From: Mugil cephalus
Lineage: Eukaryota; Chordata; Actinopteri; Mugiliformes; Mugilidae
Length of the DNA: 64,000 bases
Assembly: GCF_022458985.1 (NCBI RefSeq)
Contig: NC_061786.1
Location: 24,048,974-24,112,973 of the forward strand
Reading direction: 5' to 3'
In this document: piece by piece, positions 38,468 through 50,000 of the stretch
Numbering within the stretch: the stretch's first letter is position 1
Layout of the letters: the number at the start of each line of letters is the position of its first letter
Made by a program: the position numbers and the translations under genes
The notes under the pieces: model-generated
Databases searched by the model: none
Told to the model about the DNA's origin: nothing
What the model saw: only the letters and a program-made list of their open reading frames with translations

Positions 38468-41095
38468 TTTGGCTGCGAGGTTAACGGTTAGTAGCGGAGA
38501 CTGTGGCGGATCCGACCGACCGACCGGAGGTTCGATCGGTATCAGCGAATAGTTTCTTCTATAAAACCTGCGTGTACCGGTGAACGGAAAGCTCCGCGGG
38601 GATGGAGGACCACATTAACGGGAGCCCTGGCTCTGGGACCAGTCACGGTTAGCGGGGTAGTTTTGAACTAGCCTAGCTTAGCTTAGCCTCCAGCGGGAGC
38701 GGGAGTGAGGAAGACCCGGACCGGAGCTCATCTGGAACGGATTCACACGTTTTTACTGTAAAATTAAAGGGGTCAGAGTCAAGGGACCAGACCAGTAACA
38801 CAACAGAATAATAAGCTGTAAATAACTTCAGACGTTTTCAATTACGTCTAGAGAAAAGAAGAACAAGGAAATTAAGAGAATGTTTACATTTTATTAAACA
38901 TCCTTTAAAAAAGATGAAATTAAATTTCTTAATAAAAAACAGTGTAATTGTGGTCGGGTGTTTAGTCCTGGTTTCAGTGTTGTGTTCTATCCACTTCTCT
39001 AAATAAAACAGCGATGGATAAATTAAAGATAGAAGTTATTTTCACTGATAAATTACAGTCTTTTATGTAATTTTCACACTTCATGTGAATTCATGCTGCA
39101 GACCAGTGTTTTAAACATTTATATAAAATAAGATGAGACAAAGGTTTAATTCATCACATGCACAGTAAAATCTGTTGTATCTACAGCCAGTCGTTAAAAA
39201 AACAGTAAAAATATTATTAATTCCACACAACACACAAGGTAAAAATATAAAAATAGATGTAGAACTGTGAAAAATTAGATGAAGAATAAAATAAAATGTA
39301 AACCTAAGGGGGAGGTGCAACTCATATATACAGGGAAATTATTTACAGTATTTTTTTTAAAAGCAGCTGTATCAGTAAACTGAAGTAATGCAGTTGTACT
39401 TAAGTCCAGTGAAAGTTGAAAGCATATCTAAATACTTCCAAATGACTGTTAATTAAATTTAGAAACGTACTTTATGACAGAAAATCATCTGATTCACAAT
39501 TTATATAAAGAAAACTATTCAATACAAACATAAACACGGTCTTATGTGGATTTATATTCCTTTGATTTAAAAAGTATATATTTTCGTAAGAACTGGACTT
39601 AATAAGATTATATTAATATAAATATGACATTAATTTAGTATATAGAGATAATAAATTGTGAGTCTTTTCCATTGTTTTAACGTTTTAAATGAATTTTGAG
39701 TTAGAGGTCGAAGGATCCAGTTTCCAGGTTTTCTGAACAGCAGTCGTTGAGTTTCCGCTTCCGGTCTTTTCTTTTGTGTATTTTTATTATAATTTTTTAT
39801 TATTATTTGTAATTGAGATATACATTAGTTGCTTCTACACGATACTTAGTGTTTTAATTATTATTTTTGGTTTATATGTAAAATTTAATCAGTTTAAACA
39901 TGAAGCCATGAGTGACGCGGCGCTACTGTTGCGGCCCATGGCCAGTAGGTGGCGCTGTGTGAGGTCCCGTCACTGAGAGCTGTCAGACTCACCTGACCGC
40001 AACAAAAACATCTGGACCCACATCTGAGCGCATCTTTCAGCTCCAGCTCCTAGTGAGTAGCCTCCGCTAGCCTGCTAGTTATAGCCTTAGCCTGCCATGC
40101 TAATAGGGTTAGGCTTTAGCTGCTGCCAGAGGACGCTAGGCTAGGTAGCTTGGGGTCGCTAGCTCTGATAACAACACCGTGTCTGTCCGTCTGTTTATTT
40201 GTTTGTTTATTTATTTTTGTTTGTTTACAGCTGTTGGTTTTATTCTGCTTTTCTGTTAGCTGTCATCTTCCTCAACAACCTGCCGAGCTAACCCGTCAGA
40301 CAGCGTCACTCAAAACCCCGTCAAACAAATGGCCAATTTAATATTTCTCTTAATGTATCTTGGAATATATTCAGTACGGACCGCGACCAAATGGCTCTTA
40401 CACTTCACTACATCATTCTGCTCCATTCGGTTTATGTATACTGCATTAAAGGCAATTAAATCACGTTGAATATGTTAATTTAACTAAATATGTTACGTTA
40501 GTTGAGGCTGTTGGTTACCGCCCTCTGTCAGTCTCGTGTGGAGAATAGATCAAATCAAACGGCTCATAAATGATAAAAGAGTATCTTTGATTCTGTCTCA
40601 GCGTTTAATAAGGTTCCTTTAAATAAATCGCTTCCTCTTCGCAGTGTTGTATTGTCCAGGGCACTAAACAGATGATTTCTATAATGCAATTTGGTGCAGA
40701 GGTGGCATCTGATCGGCAAGCAGGACTTTCATTACGTTCAACCAAACTCCATCGAGGAAATGACCTGCTTTGATTTAATTTAAAATAAACTAAAACAAAA
40801 TACATTGAGAACTATCACAACATGATGTCTGCTGCAGCTTCACACGGGTTTTATAATGTGTTCGCTCCAGATGATACAGAACCTCAGCTGGTTCTGTTGG
40901 CTCTGAATCCTTTCACCGATGAATATTACATGAGAAACAAAACCTAGAACCAGAACTTTTACTATAGTAAACTGATGATTAATGTTTATTGTTTAATGGT
41001 TGGTACTAGAGATTAACTGAGTTCAGAGTGTTAAATAATGTGCTTTTTAATGGAGTTCTGAACTGACTTTCAGGACCAGCTCAGTGAGGAGCAAC
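38468..41095. other. Divergent promoter interval between znf839 and tecpr2
   Basis: The znf839 start lies next to a CCGCCATTTTGGC element (YY1-like, 38462-38474). The middle is AT-rich. A likely tecpr2 5' UTR exon ends at a donor CTA/GTGAGT at 40052/40053, and the 5' UTR part of the ATG exon follows an acceptor at about 41073. A repeat copy is at 39435-39740. No other gene seen. Confidence 0.5.
39435..39740 (+). repeat. Dispersed repeat family C, copy 1
   Basis: Similar to 41375-41665: both share TTATATAAAGAAAACTATTC, AATACAAACATAAACA and CCAGTTTCCAGGTTTTC. AT-rich, non-coding, moderately diverged. One copy is upstream of tecpr2 and one in its first coding intron. Confidence 0.75.
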
Positions 41096-44000
41096 ATGGC
41101 CACACAGCCGAGTCCGTCGTCCGTCCTCAGGGAGTTCTGCCCGCTCTACTATCTGCTCAACGCCATCCCAGCCAAGGTACTGACCCCTGAAACCTAGACC
41201 AGGATACTGACCCCTGAAACCTAGACCAGGGTCCTAGACCAGGATACTGACCCCTGAAACCTAGACCAGGGTCCTAGACCAGGGTCCTGACCCCTGAAAC
41301 CTAGACCAGGGTCCTAGACCAGGGTACTGACATGGTCTAAACCAGGACAACCTTCTGGTTTACTTTCAAACGACATTTCATTAAATTTGGAATCTTACTT
41401 TATGATCGAAGATAATCTGATTCACAGTTTATATAAAGAAAACTATTCAATACAAACATAAACATAATCTTATGCTCCTTGCATTTAAAAAATATATATA
41501 CATTTTTGTGAGAACTGGACTCAAGAAGACCTATTCAATGAACTGAGTATATAGATATAATTAATTTAGTATGTTTTGCATTGTGTTAACGTTTTAAAAG
41601 TATTTTAATTTAAAGAAAAGAAGGATCCAGTTTCCAGGTTTTCCAACCAGCACTCGTTGAATATTTTGTAATTTTTAAATTATTTTTTATTTGTAATTGA
41701 GGTTTAAATGAGAGGCTATAGATGTTTATAAGATTATTATTATGCTTACTTTATATTAGAAAATAATTTGATTCACAATTTGTATATATATATATAAAAC
41801 TATTGAGTCCAGAAATAAACCTGATGTTAGGCTGATGATGGTGCTGAGACGTGTCCCGTGTCCCGTGTCCCTCCAGGTGCAGCGAGGCTTCAGGTCAGTC
41901 CTGGTCTACCTGACGGCTCTGGACAGCAGCAGTGACTTTGTGGCGGTGGGCAGCAGCATCGGGATGCTCTACCTGTACTGTCGCCGCCTGGCCACCATGA
42001 ACAAGTACAGCCTGGAGGTCTGAGCTCTTCTTCTGTGGTGTTGGTAGATAAGTTAACCCTTCATGGGTCCAGGAACAATATTCATCTCATCACGCTTTAA
42101 ACTGCATCCCTGTTCCTCTCAGTGAGGTTTATCGTCATGTGGTTTTCATTGAGCCAATCGGAGAAGATCCAGGAAACATCCTCAGGTCTAATCAGGGTCT
42201 AATGTGGTCTACAAGGTCCCCCTCTGACCTGGTTTATTAGGAACCATGAAGAAGAACAAGTGTCCTAATGTTTCTAATGCGATGATGTTGACAAGTGTCT
42301 GAATCAGCTCTGTTCTTTTAGAAAATTAGAATTTTTAAAAAAATTTCACAAAAGTAAAACAGACAGACAACTGACTGACAGCTGACTGTGTTGATAACAG
42401 GGGAAGTTTGATCCAATCACTGCTGTCAAGCTGCTCAGCTGTTTTGATGACCTGGTTGCCGTGGGAACAGCTTCAGGTCGCGTTGCTGTCTTCCAGCTCG
42501 TGTCTCCACTTCCTGGCCGCAACAAACAGGTGAGAGACGTGTGTCTGTCTCATACCTGTCTCTAACCTGTCTGTCTCTAACCTGTCTGTCTCTAACCTGT
42601 CTGTCTCATACCTGTCTCTAACCTGTCTGTCTCTAACCTGTCTGTCTCATACCTGTCTCTAACCTGTCTGTCTCTAACCTGTCTGTCTCATACCTGTCTC
42701 TAACCTGTCTGTCTCTAACCTGTCTCTTGTCTCTCCTGTCTCCCTGCAGCTGAGGCGCTTCGACGTGGTCGGCCTCCATAAGGGCTCAGTGACGTCTTTG
42801 GCCTGGAGCACCAATGGGATGAAGCTTTTTTCTGGAGACGATAAAGGACGGGTGGTGTTTTCTGCTCTGGACCTGGACCAGGTGAACACACAGTGACAGG
42901 TACCTGTCCACGTGAGCTAAGACCCGCCTCCTGACTCTGAGTGTGTGTGTGCAGGGGGTGTGTAAACCTGAGCTGCTCCTGGAGGAGAGCTCAGCTGTGG
43001 TCCAGGTGGAGTACAGCCACCAGGTGCTGCTGGTGTCCACGCAACAGAGGTCTCTGCTTTACTGCACCCAGAGACGGGAAGTCCTGCAGCTGGGCACCAA
43101 GCCCCGCAAGAGGTACGACTCACCCGAACAGGATGCAACCTGGACAGGATGCGTCCTGGACAGGATACAACCCGGACAGGATGCAACCTGGACAGGATGC
43201 GTCCTAGACATGATGCAACCTAGACAGGATGCAACCTAGACAGGATACAACCCGAACAGGATGCATCCCGGACAGGATACGTCCCGGACAGGATGCATCC
43301 CGGACAGGATGCGTCCTAGACAGGATGCATCCTGGACAGGATACGTACCGGACAGGATGCAACCTAGACAGGATGCGTCCCGGACGGGATGCATCCCGGA
43401 CAGGATGCAACCTGGACAGGATGCAACCTGCCTTGGCACAAGTTGCTGGTGGTTGACGGTAGTTGCTTCCGTTGCAGCAGTGGCCGGTTCGGAGCCTGCT
43501 TCCTGCCAGCTCTTTGTAAACAGAGCGATCTCCAGGTGTTTGCAGCTCGACCTGGACTCAGACTGTGGAGGGCTGACGTCAGAGGACAAGTGGAAGACAC
43601 CAGGCTCCTCAAACCACTGTTCAACACACAGGTACCCTCGGATCTCTGGGAGCACTGTACTGTTACCAGAGCACAGGTGAAGCCACGTACTGTTACTTAT
43701 ACTACTTCTTCATTTCTTTACCTGTCTGTCTCAGATACCTCAGTTTGACTTGTTTCCTCGTCCCTGTCCAATCGGAGCGTACCGTCCAGCAGAGAGACAG
43801 CTTGGTCTCCTCAGCTGTTTCCTCAGAGACGGCTGGATTCTGAGTTGGAACGAGTACAGTATCTACGTCCTGGACTGTTTCAATGAGGTAGGAAGCTGGT
43901 TCCTTAATTAGGCTAATAATGAGACTAAGGAGGCTAACAAGGCTAATATTCAGGCATATGAGACTAATAACAAGGCTATCTAGGCTAATAACAAGGCTAA

Positions 44001-47000
44001 CAAGGCTAATAAGGAGGCCAAGAGGCTAATAATTGAGCTAACAAGGCTAATACTGGAGCTAATAAGGCTAAGAGGCTAATAACGGCGCTAACAAGTATAA
44101 TAACGAGGCTGAGAGGCTAATAATGCCGCTAACAAGGTTAATAATGAGGCTAAGAGGCTAATAACGGAGCTAACAAGGCTAATAATGAGGCCAAGAAGGC
44201 TAACTGTGAGGCTAACTAGGCTAATAAAGAGGCTAAGGAGGCTAATAAGTTGCTTCTTGGTTGTGTTGCTGTGCGAAGGTGGTGGTTGGAGCGTTGGAGA
44301 GCAGCGGGGACATCGTGTCTGTGTCGTGTTGTGACAACGAGATCTTTGTCCTCAAAGGAGACAGAGACATCATCCGTCTGTCCAACAGCCCTGAAGGAAT
44401 GTCCTCAAACTGTAAGTCCTGGCGTCTGTCCTCCAGTGTCTGAACCTCCACTCAGACTCTAACTTCTTCGTCTTCTGTCCCAGTGTCCGACCTCTCCGTC
44501 CGCTTGTCTTCACCTTTGACCACGCCCACCATCCACCAACCAACCGGAGCAGTGGAAACGGCTCAGCCAATCAGAACCATGGCCATCATTGTGGAGGGAG
44601 GGGGCAGGGAGGAGGGTGGAGGAGGAGGGAGGGTTTGTGAAGAGGAGGTGGAGGAGGAGGAGGAGGTGGAGGAGGCCGAAGAGCAGGAGGTGAGTCGGGT
44701 TGCCCTGGTCCTGGTCCTGGTCCTGGTGGTTAGTGGTGTACGAAAGATTTGGTGTTGATCCTCTACCAAGAAAATACAGGCCCAGTATCACAGATACTGA
44801 TGCTGATACCGATATCGATACTTTTTAACCCTCTGGAGTCCAGAGTCTAGTGTCCCAGAGTCTAGTGTCCCAGAGTCTAGTGGTCTAGAGTCTAGTGTCC
44901 CAGAGTCTGACTCTGTTTCACCTTGGTCCTGGTTCGGTTTCATTCTTTCAGATCAACTTTACAAACTGTGTGAACACGTTGGAGCTAAAACCAGACTAGA
45001 ACCATCAGATCCAGGAGGAACAAGTTAGAAAACCACAAACATGTTGAACCAAACATTTCTAGAACTTAGAATGTAAATCTAACCTGGACATTTCTAAAGC
45101 TGATCAACACATTTAGTTATTTACAACTATTTCCATTAAAACTATTTAGGACCATGTCCACAACTACCAGGTGTCCAACCAGTAATAATGTCTAAATGTC
45201 TCTAAACTGTCTCCTGTCTCCATAGACTGAATGTATTCAGGAAAAAGTCTCAGTTATTTAGAACCAGTCTAGTTTAACTTGGTCTAGAAACACTAGTTAA
45301 AAGCTGATCTATAGTTTGAAGTTTCTACTGAGCTAGAAACAGAGACTCAGTGAGAAGCGTCTTGATGCTGCGTCGTCGTAAACTGGTCATGTGACTCCAG
45401 AGGGTTAATAATTAAGTTGGATGCATCATTAATCTGAATGAACTTTCATTCATGAAACCGAGGCCTAGGTCTAGATCTCATATTTGCACCAGTAGTGCTG
45501 GTCTGACAGGTGTGTCCTCCATGTTGGACAGGTGATGGGGCTGGGACAGAGGTCCACTCGGAGTCGCAGCAGCTCCCTCAACTCTTGGGACAGTCTCCCT
45601 GGAAATGGTCCCGGCGGCTCCAGGCGCTACAGCGCCCCCCTGGGTCAGGAGGAGATGCAGCAGGAGCTGGTGGTGAAGGCCATCAGGGTGAAGAAGAGGA
45701 GACGGAGACGACAAGGCAAGAAAGACAGGGGACAGACAGGGGGACAGGGGACAGACAGAGGGGCAGAGACTAACTGTCTGTCCCCTGTGTCTGTGTCTTC
45801 AGACAGCAGCAATGGGACCCATCTCTCTGAGAGCAGCTGTTCCGACTCCATGTTTGTAGTCCAAGATGGCAGCTGTAGTGACGGAGGGAGCGGGACACCT
45901 CTGAGCGACCAGGCCTCCCTCATGGGTCTGGACCTTCACGTCCAGGACTCTCCGGACCAGAACCAGAACTCCCAGGAGCCAGACCTGGACTCCTTGTCCA
46001 AACACTCTGGGTTAGTAGCAACACAAACAATCATGGCTCCTCCCCCTCTTCCTGACTCTGTCCCTTCGTCCTCCTGATCCTGTCTCCTCCTTGTGTCCAG
46101 CTCCTTCCTCCCTCCAGACTCTCTGCTCCTCCAGGAGAATCGTCTGAAGCCAGAGAAGGAGGTCGTCCCTCCAACCCCGGACGTAGATCTGCTGCTGGAG
46201 TGCACCTTCTCCTACATGCACAACTCTGAGGAGGACGGAGGGACGGAAGAGGACGGAGGGACGGAGTTCCTGAGTCCTCTGATAGCTCCAGGCGATGAGG
46301 AGGAGAAGGAGGAGGAGGAGGTGTGTTGATGCTACACATACACCCTGACAATCCTTCCTGTTTCAGAGTAAAAGCCTCCACAAACCTTCACATCTTTCTG
46401 TGTGCAGCTGGCGCCCCCTGCAGGGCTGGAGGACCAGATGTTTTACTCCACCATGTCCAGTCTGGACAGGAAGCCCAGTCTGTCCAGTGATGAGGAAGGA
46501 GACATCTACTGCAACACTCTGCCTCCTGCTGGCTCCAGAGGGGATGTTCACACCTGTCTGTCCCCTCAGACAGAGAAGACAACAGGAGGACAGGCTGACC
46601 AGGAAAGAGACAGACAGAAGCCTAACCAGGTGAGACAGAGACAGAAAGACAGACAGACAGATACCTGACCAGGTGAGACAGAGACAGAAAGACAGACAGA
46701 CAGATACCTGACCAGGTGAGACAGAGACAGAGACAGACAGACAGACAGACAGAAGCCTGACCAGGTGAGACAGAGACAGACAGACAGACAGACAGATACC
46801 TGACCAGGTGAGACAGAGACAGACAGACAGACAGACAGATACCTGACCAGGTGAGACAGAGACAGAAAGACAGACAGAAAGAAGCCTGACCAGGTGAGAC
46901 AGAGACAGAAAGAGACAGACAGACAGACAGACAGATACCTGACCAGGTGAGACAGAGACAGACAGACAGATACCTGACCAGGTGAGACAGAGACAGACAG

Positions 47001-50000
47001 AGACAGACAGACAGACAGATACCTGACCAGGTGAGACTGTCTAGTCTTTTAATGCTGCCATGTCCTTCTAGTTGGCAGAGAGCTGGATGGGGTACTCTGG
47101 ACCAGGATGTGGAATACTGAGCCTGCAGGTGACTGACAGGTGTGTCTTTTGTCCCTCTGTTGTGACTGACAGGCTGTGGACAGGTGTGGTTTCTGACAGG
47201 TGTCCTGTGTCTTTCAGGTATGTGTGGTGTCTGGATTTTAAAGGAGGACTGTTCTGCAGTGTTTTACCTGAAACTGGACTCAACTGGCAGCGCTTTGAAG
47301 ACAACGTCCACCAGGTGGCGTTGTCACCTTCAGGTAATCTAGTTTTAACTGGTACCCTGGAGGACGTGGACAGGAAACCAGGTGCTCAGTGTTGCTGCTC
47401 CACCAGGTAACCTGCTGTGGAAGGTGGAGCAGAAGAGCATGACGGCGTTTGCTTGTGCTAAAGTGTCGGTGAAAGGAAAACGTCACTGGTACAAAGCTGT
47501 GGAGCAAACGGCCTTCGTTGCCCTGAGCGACGACTCCGCCTGGATCATCAGGACCAACGGAGACCTGTACCTGCAGACAGGTGAGATAGATGGAAACCAC
47601 AGTCCTGACGCCTCCCCTGTCCACACACCTGTCCAGAATGCAGCGGGTGGTTGCCACGGTAACGTGTGTGTGTGTTCCAGGTCTGAGCATGGAGCGCCCC
47701 TGTGCTCGCTCGGTGAAGGTAGAAACCCCGTGCGTGTTCAGCCAGGTGTGTGTGAGAGCAGGTGTAGTTTGGGCTCTGAGCGAACACAAGGCTCTGTTCT
47801 ACAGAGAAGGACTGAACAGCTTCTGCAGCGAAGGAGACGGCTGGAAGTACGACACCGTCAGGTACTACCTGTCCTCACCTGTACTACCTGTCCTCACCTG
47901 TCCTCACCTGTCCTCACCTGTAGTCACCTGTACTACCTGTACTACCTGTCCTCACCTGTTCTCACCTGTCCTCACCTGTCCTCACCTGTCCTCACCTGTA
48001 CTACCTGTCCTCACCTGTTCTCACCTGTCCTCACCTGTACTCACCTGTACTACACGTCCTCACCTGTAGTCACCTGTACTACATGTCCTCACCTGTACTA
48101 CTTGTCCTCACCTGTCCTCACCTGTACTACCTGTCCACTGTCTCTGTCCCAGTGAAGCTCAGGGTCTGGAGCTGATGTGCGTTGCCCTGGGGGATGGAGG
48201 GACGGCCTGGGCCCTGGACGCCAGCGGCAGCCTCTGGTTTCGAACCGGCATCTGTTCCTCCAAACCACAGGGCCACGACGACCACTGGTGGCAGGTTAGA
48301 CCTGGTTCTAAGTCTTAGGGTTGGGACCAGGTTTGGTGGTCCAGGGGGTGAAGGTGTCGGTGTCTCTCCATCAGATCAGTATTTCGGACTACGTGGTGTT
48401 CGACCAGGGCAGTCTGTTCCAGACTCTGCTTCAGGCCACTCAGAGCGTTGCTACGGTGACCAGGGCGCCCGTGGAGCGGGTGGTGGCCTTCCTGTCCCAG
48501 TACTCCCAGTGCCAGCCCAGTCTGGTCAGCGCCAACGCCAGCGGGGTCTGGGTGGCCTCAGGACGGAACCAACTGCACCTGGCCCGCGGCAGCCTCGTGG
48601 GTCAGTACAGGCCAGTGGTACAGAACCAGGACCGGGTTTTGTTGAGTTTCTCAGATTCTGAATGTGTTGGGTTCCTTCAGGAACTTTCTGGCAGAACGTG
48701 GTCCCCAGAGGAACCGTCTCAGCCACCAGATGGACCTTCATCACGTCCTCGGCGGTGCCTCACAGAGAAGGTAACTCACCTGGACACAACACATGTCCTC
48801 TGGACATGAGACACACCTGGACACCTGTCTCTGTCTCCTGTGTCTCAGGTACGTTCCTGTGGTTGGCCCAGACCAGGAAGGACCTGTTCTGTGTCTGGGA
48901 CCAGGATGGAGAGCTCCGCCCCTCCTCTGTCCTTCTGCCACCGGAGGTAAACACACCTGTTCGTGTTCCAGGTCCTGGTCCAGGTCCTGGTCCTGGTCCA
49001 GGTCCTGGTCCTGGTCCAGGTGTCTACCTGTGGATCTGCTAATGTCCTGTTCTGTCTCTGAGCTCAGGTGGAGCTGTCTCACCTGTCCGCCTGCCGTGAT
49101 GCTCTGTGGGGTTTGGACACTCACGGACGAGTCGTCATCCGGACGCTGTCTCCGTCTTGTCCTTCTGGACTGAACTGGACACCCCTGGACCTGAGCCAGC
49201 TGGGTCAGTACCGCTACTAGTTATTATATAGACCCTCTAAGCAGAACCCAGGGAGTCACTCAGGTCAAACAACAACAACAAACACAAACACTGAACGCTT
49301 CAACGTTTAGAAGAAGAAGAGGAGACTAGAGACTGGAGACTAGTCTTCCAGAGAGAGTCAGGGAGTTTATGGCAGCGCTGGAGGACACAAGGTACGAGCT
49401 CATCTCTCCACACTAACTCTGACTGAAACATTTACTGGACTCAGGACAAGACAAGGACAGACTTTAGGAAGCTACAGGGACCAACTCCAGGACATTTAAG
49501 ACCAGAGAGGGACGTCCCTGGTGTGTGTTTGTGTTCTTTCAGCTCAGGTTACACTATGACATGCACATACATTCCCAGCTCAGTGGACAGAGACAGATCC
49601 GTCCTCCCAGCTGTGTGTCTCTGTCTCACTGACAGGTGGACGTTATATAAGTGGTTTTAAACCAGAGGACAGAGTGTGCGTCACACTGCAGCCTGATGGC
49701 AGGTCAGGGCTGTTTTTAGTCGCTGTGCCCTTCTCACTATCAGAGACCACATGACTGGAGGACGTATCAACACCGACTCTGGACCATGAATGAATCACAA
49801 ATGAGGCTGTAAAGAGGCACAGATGGTCCTGGTCCTGGTCCTGGTCCTGGTCCTGGTCCTGGTCCTGGTCCTGGACCAGGAATGACCACAGAGCGAATGT
49901 TACAATCAGCTGCAGCAGCGCCGCCCTCAGAGGTCAGAGGTCAGCGGGACGCCACTCCTCAGTGAAACCTGAGTCTGTTTCCCTAAAACAGTTTCACCTG

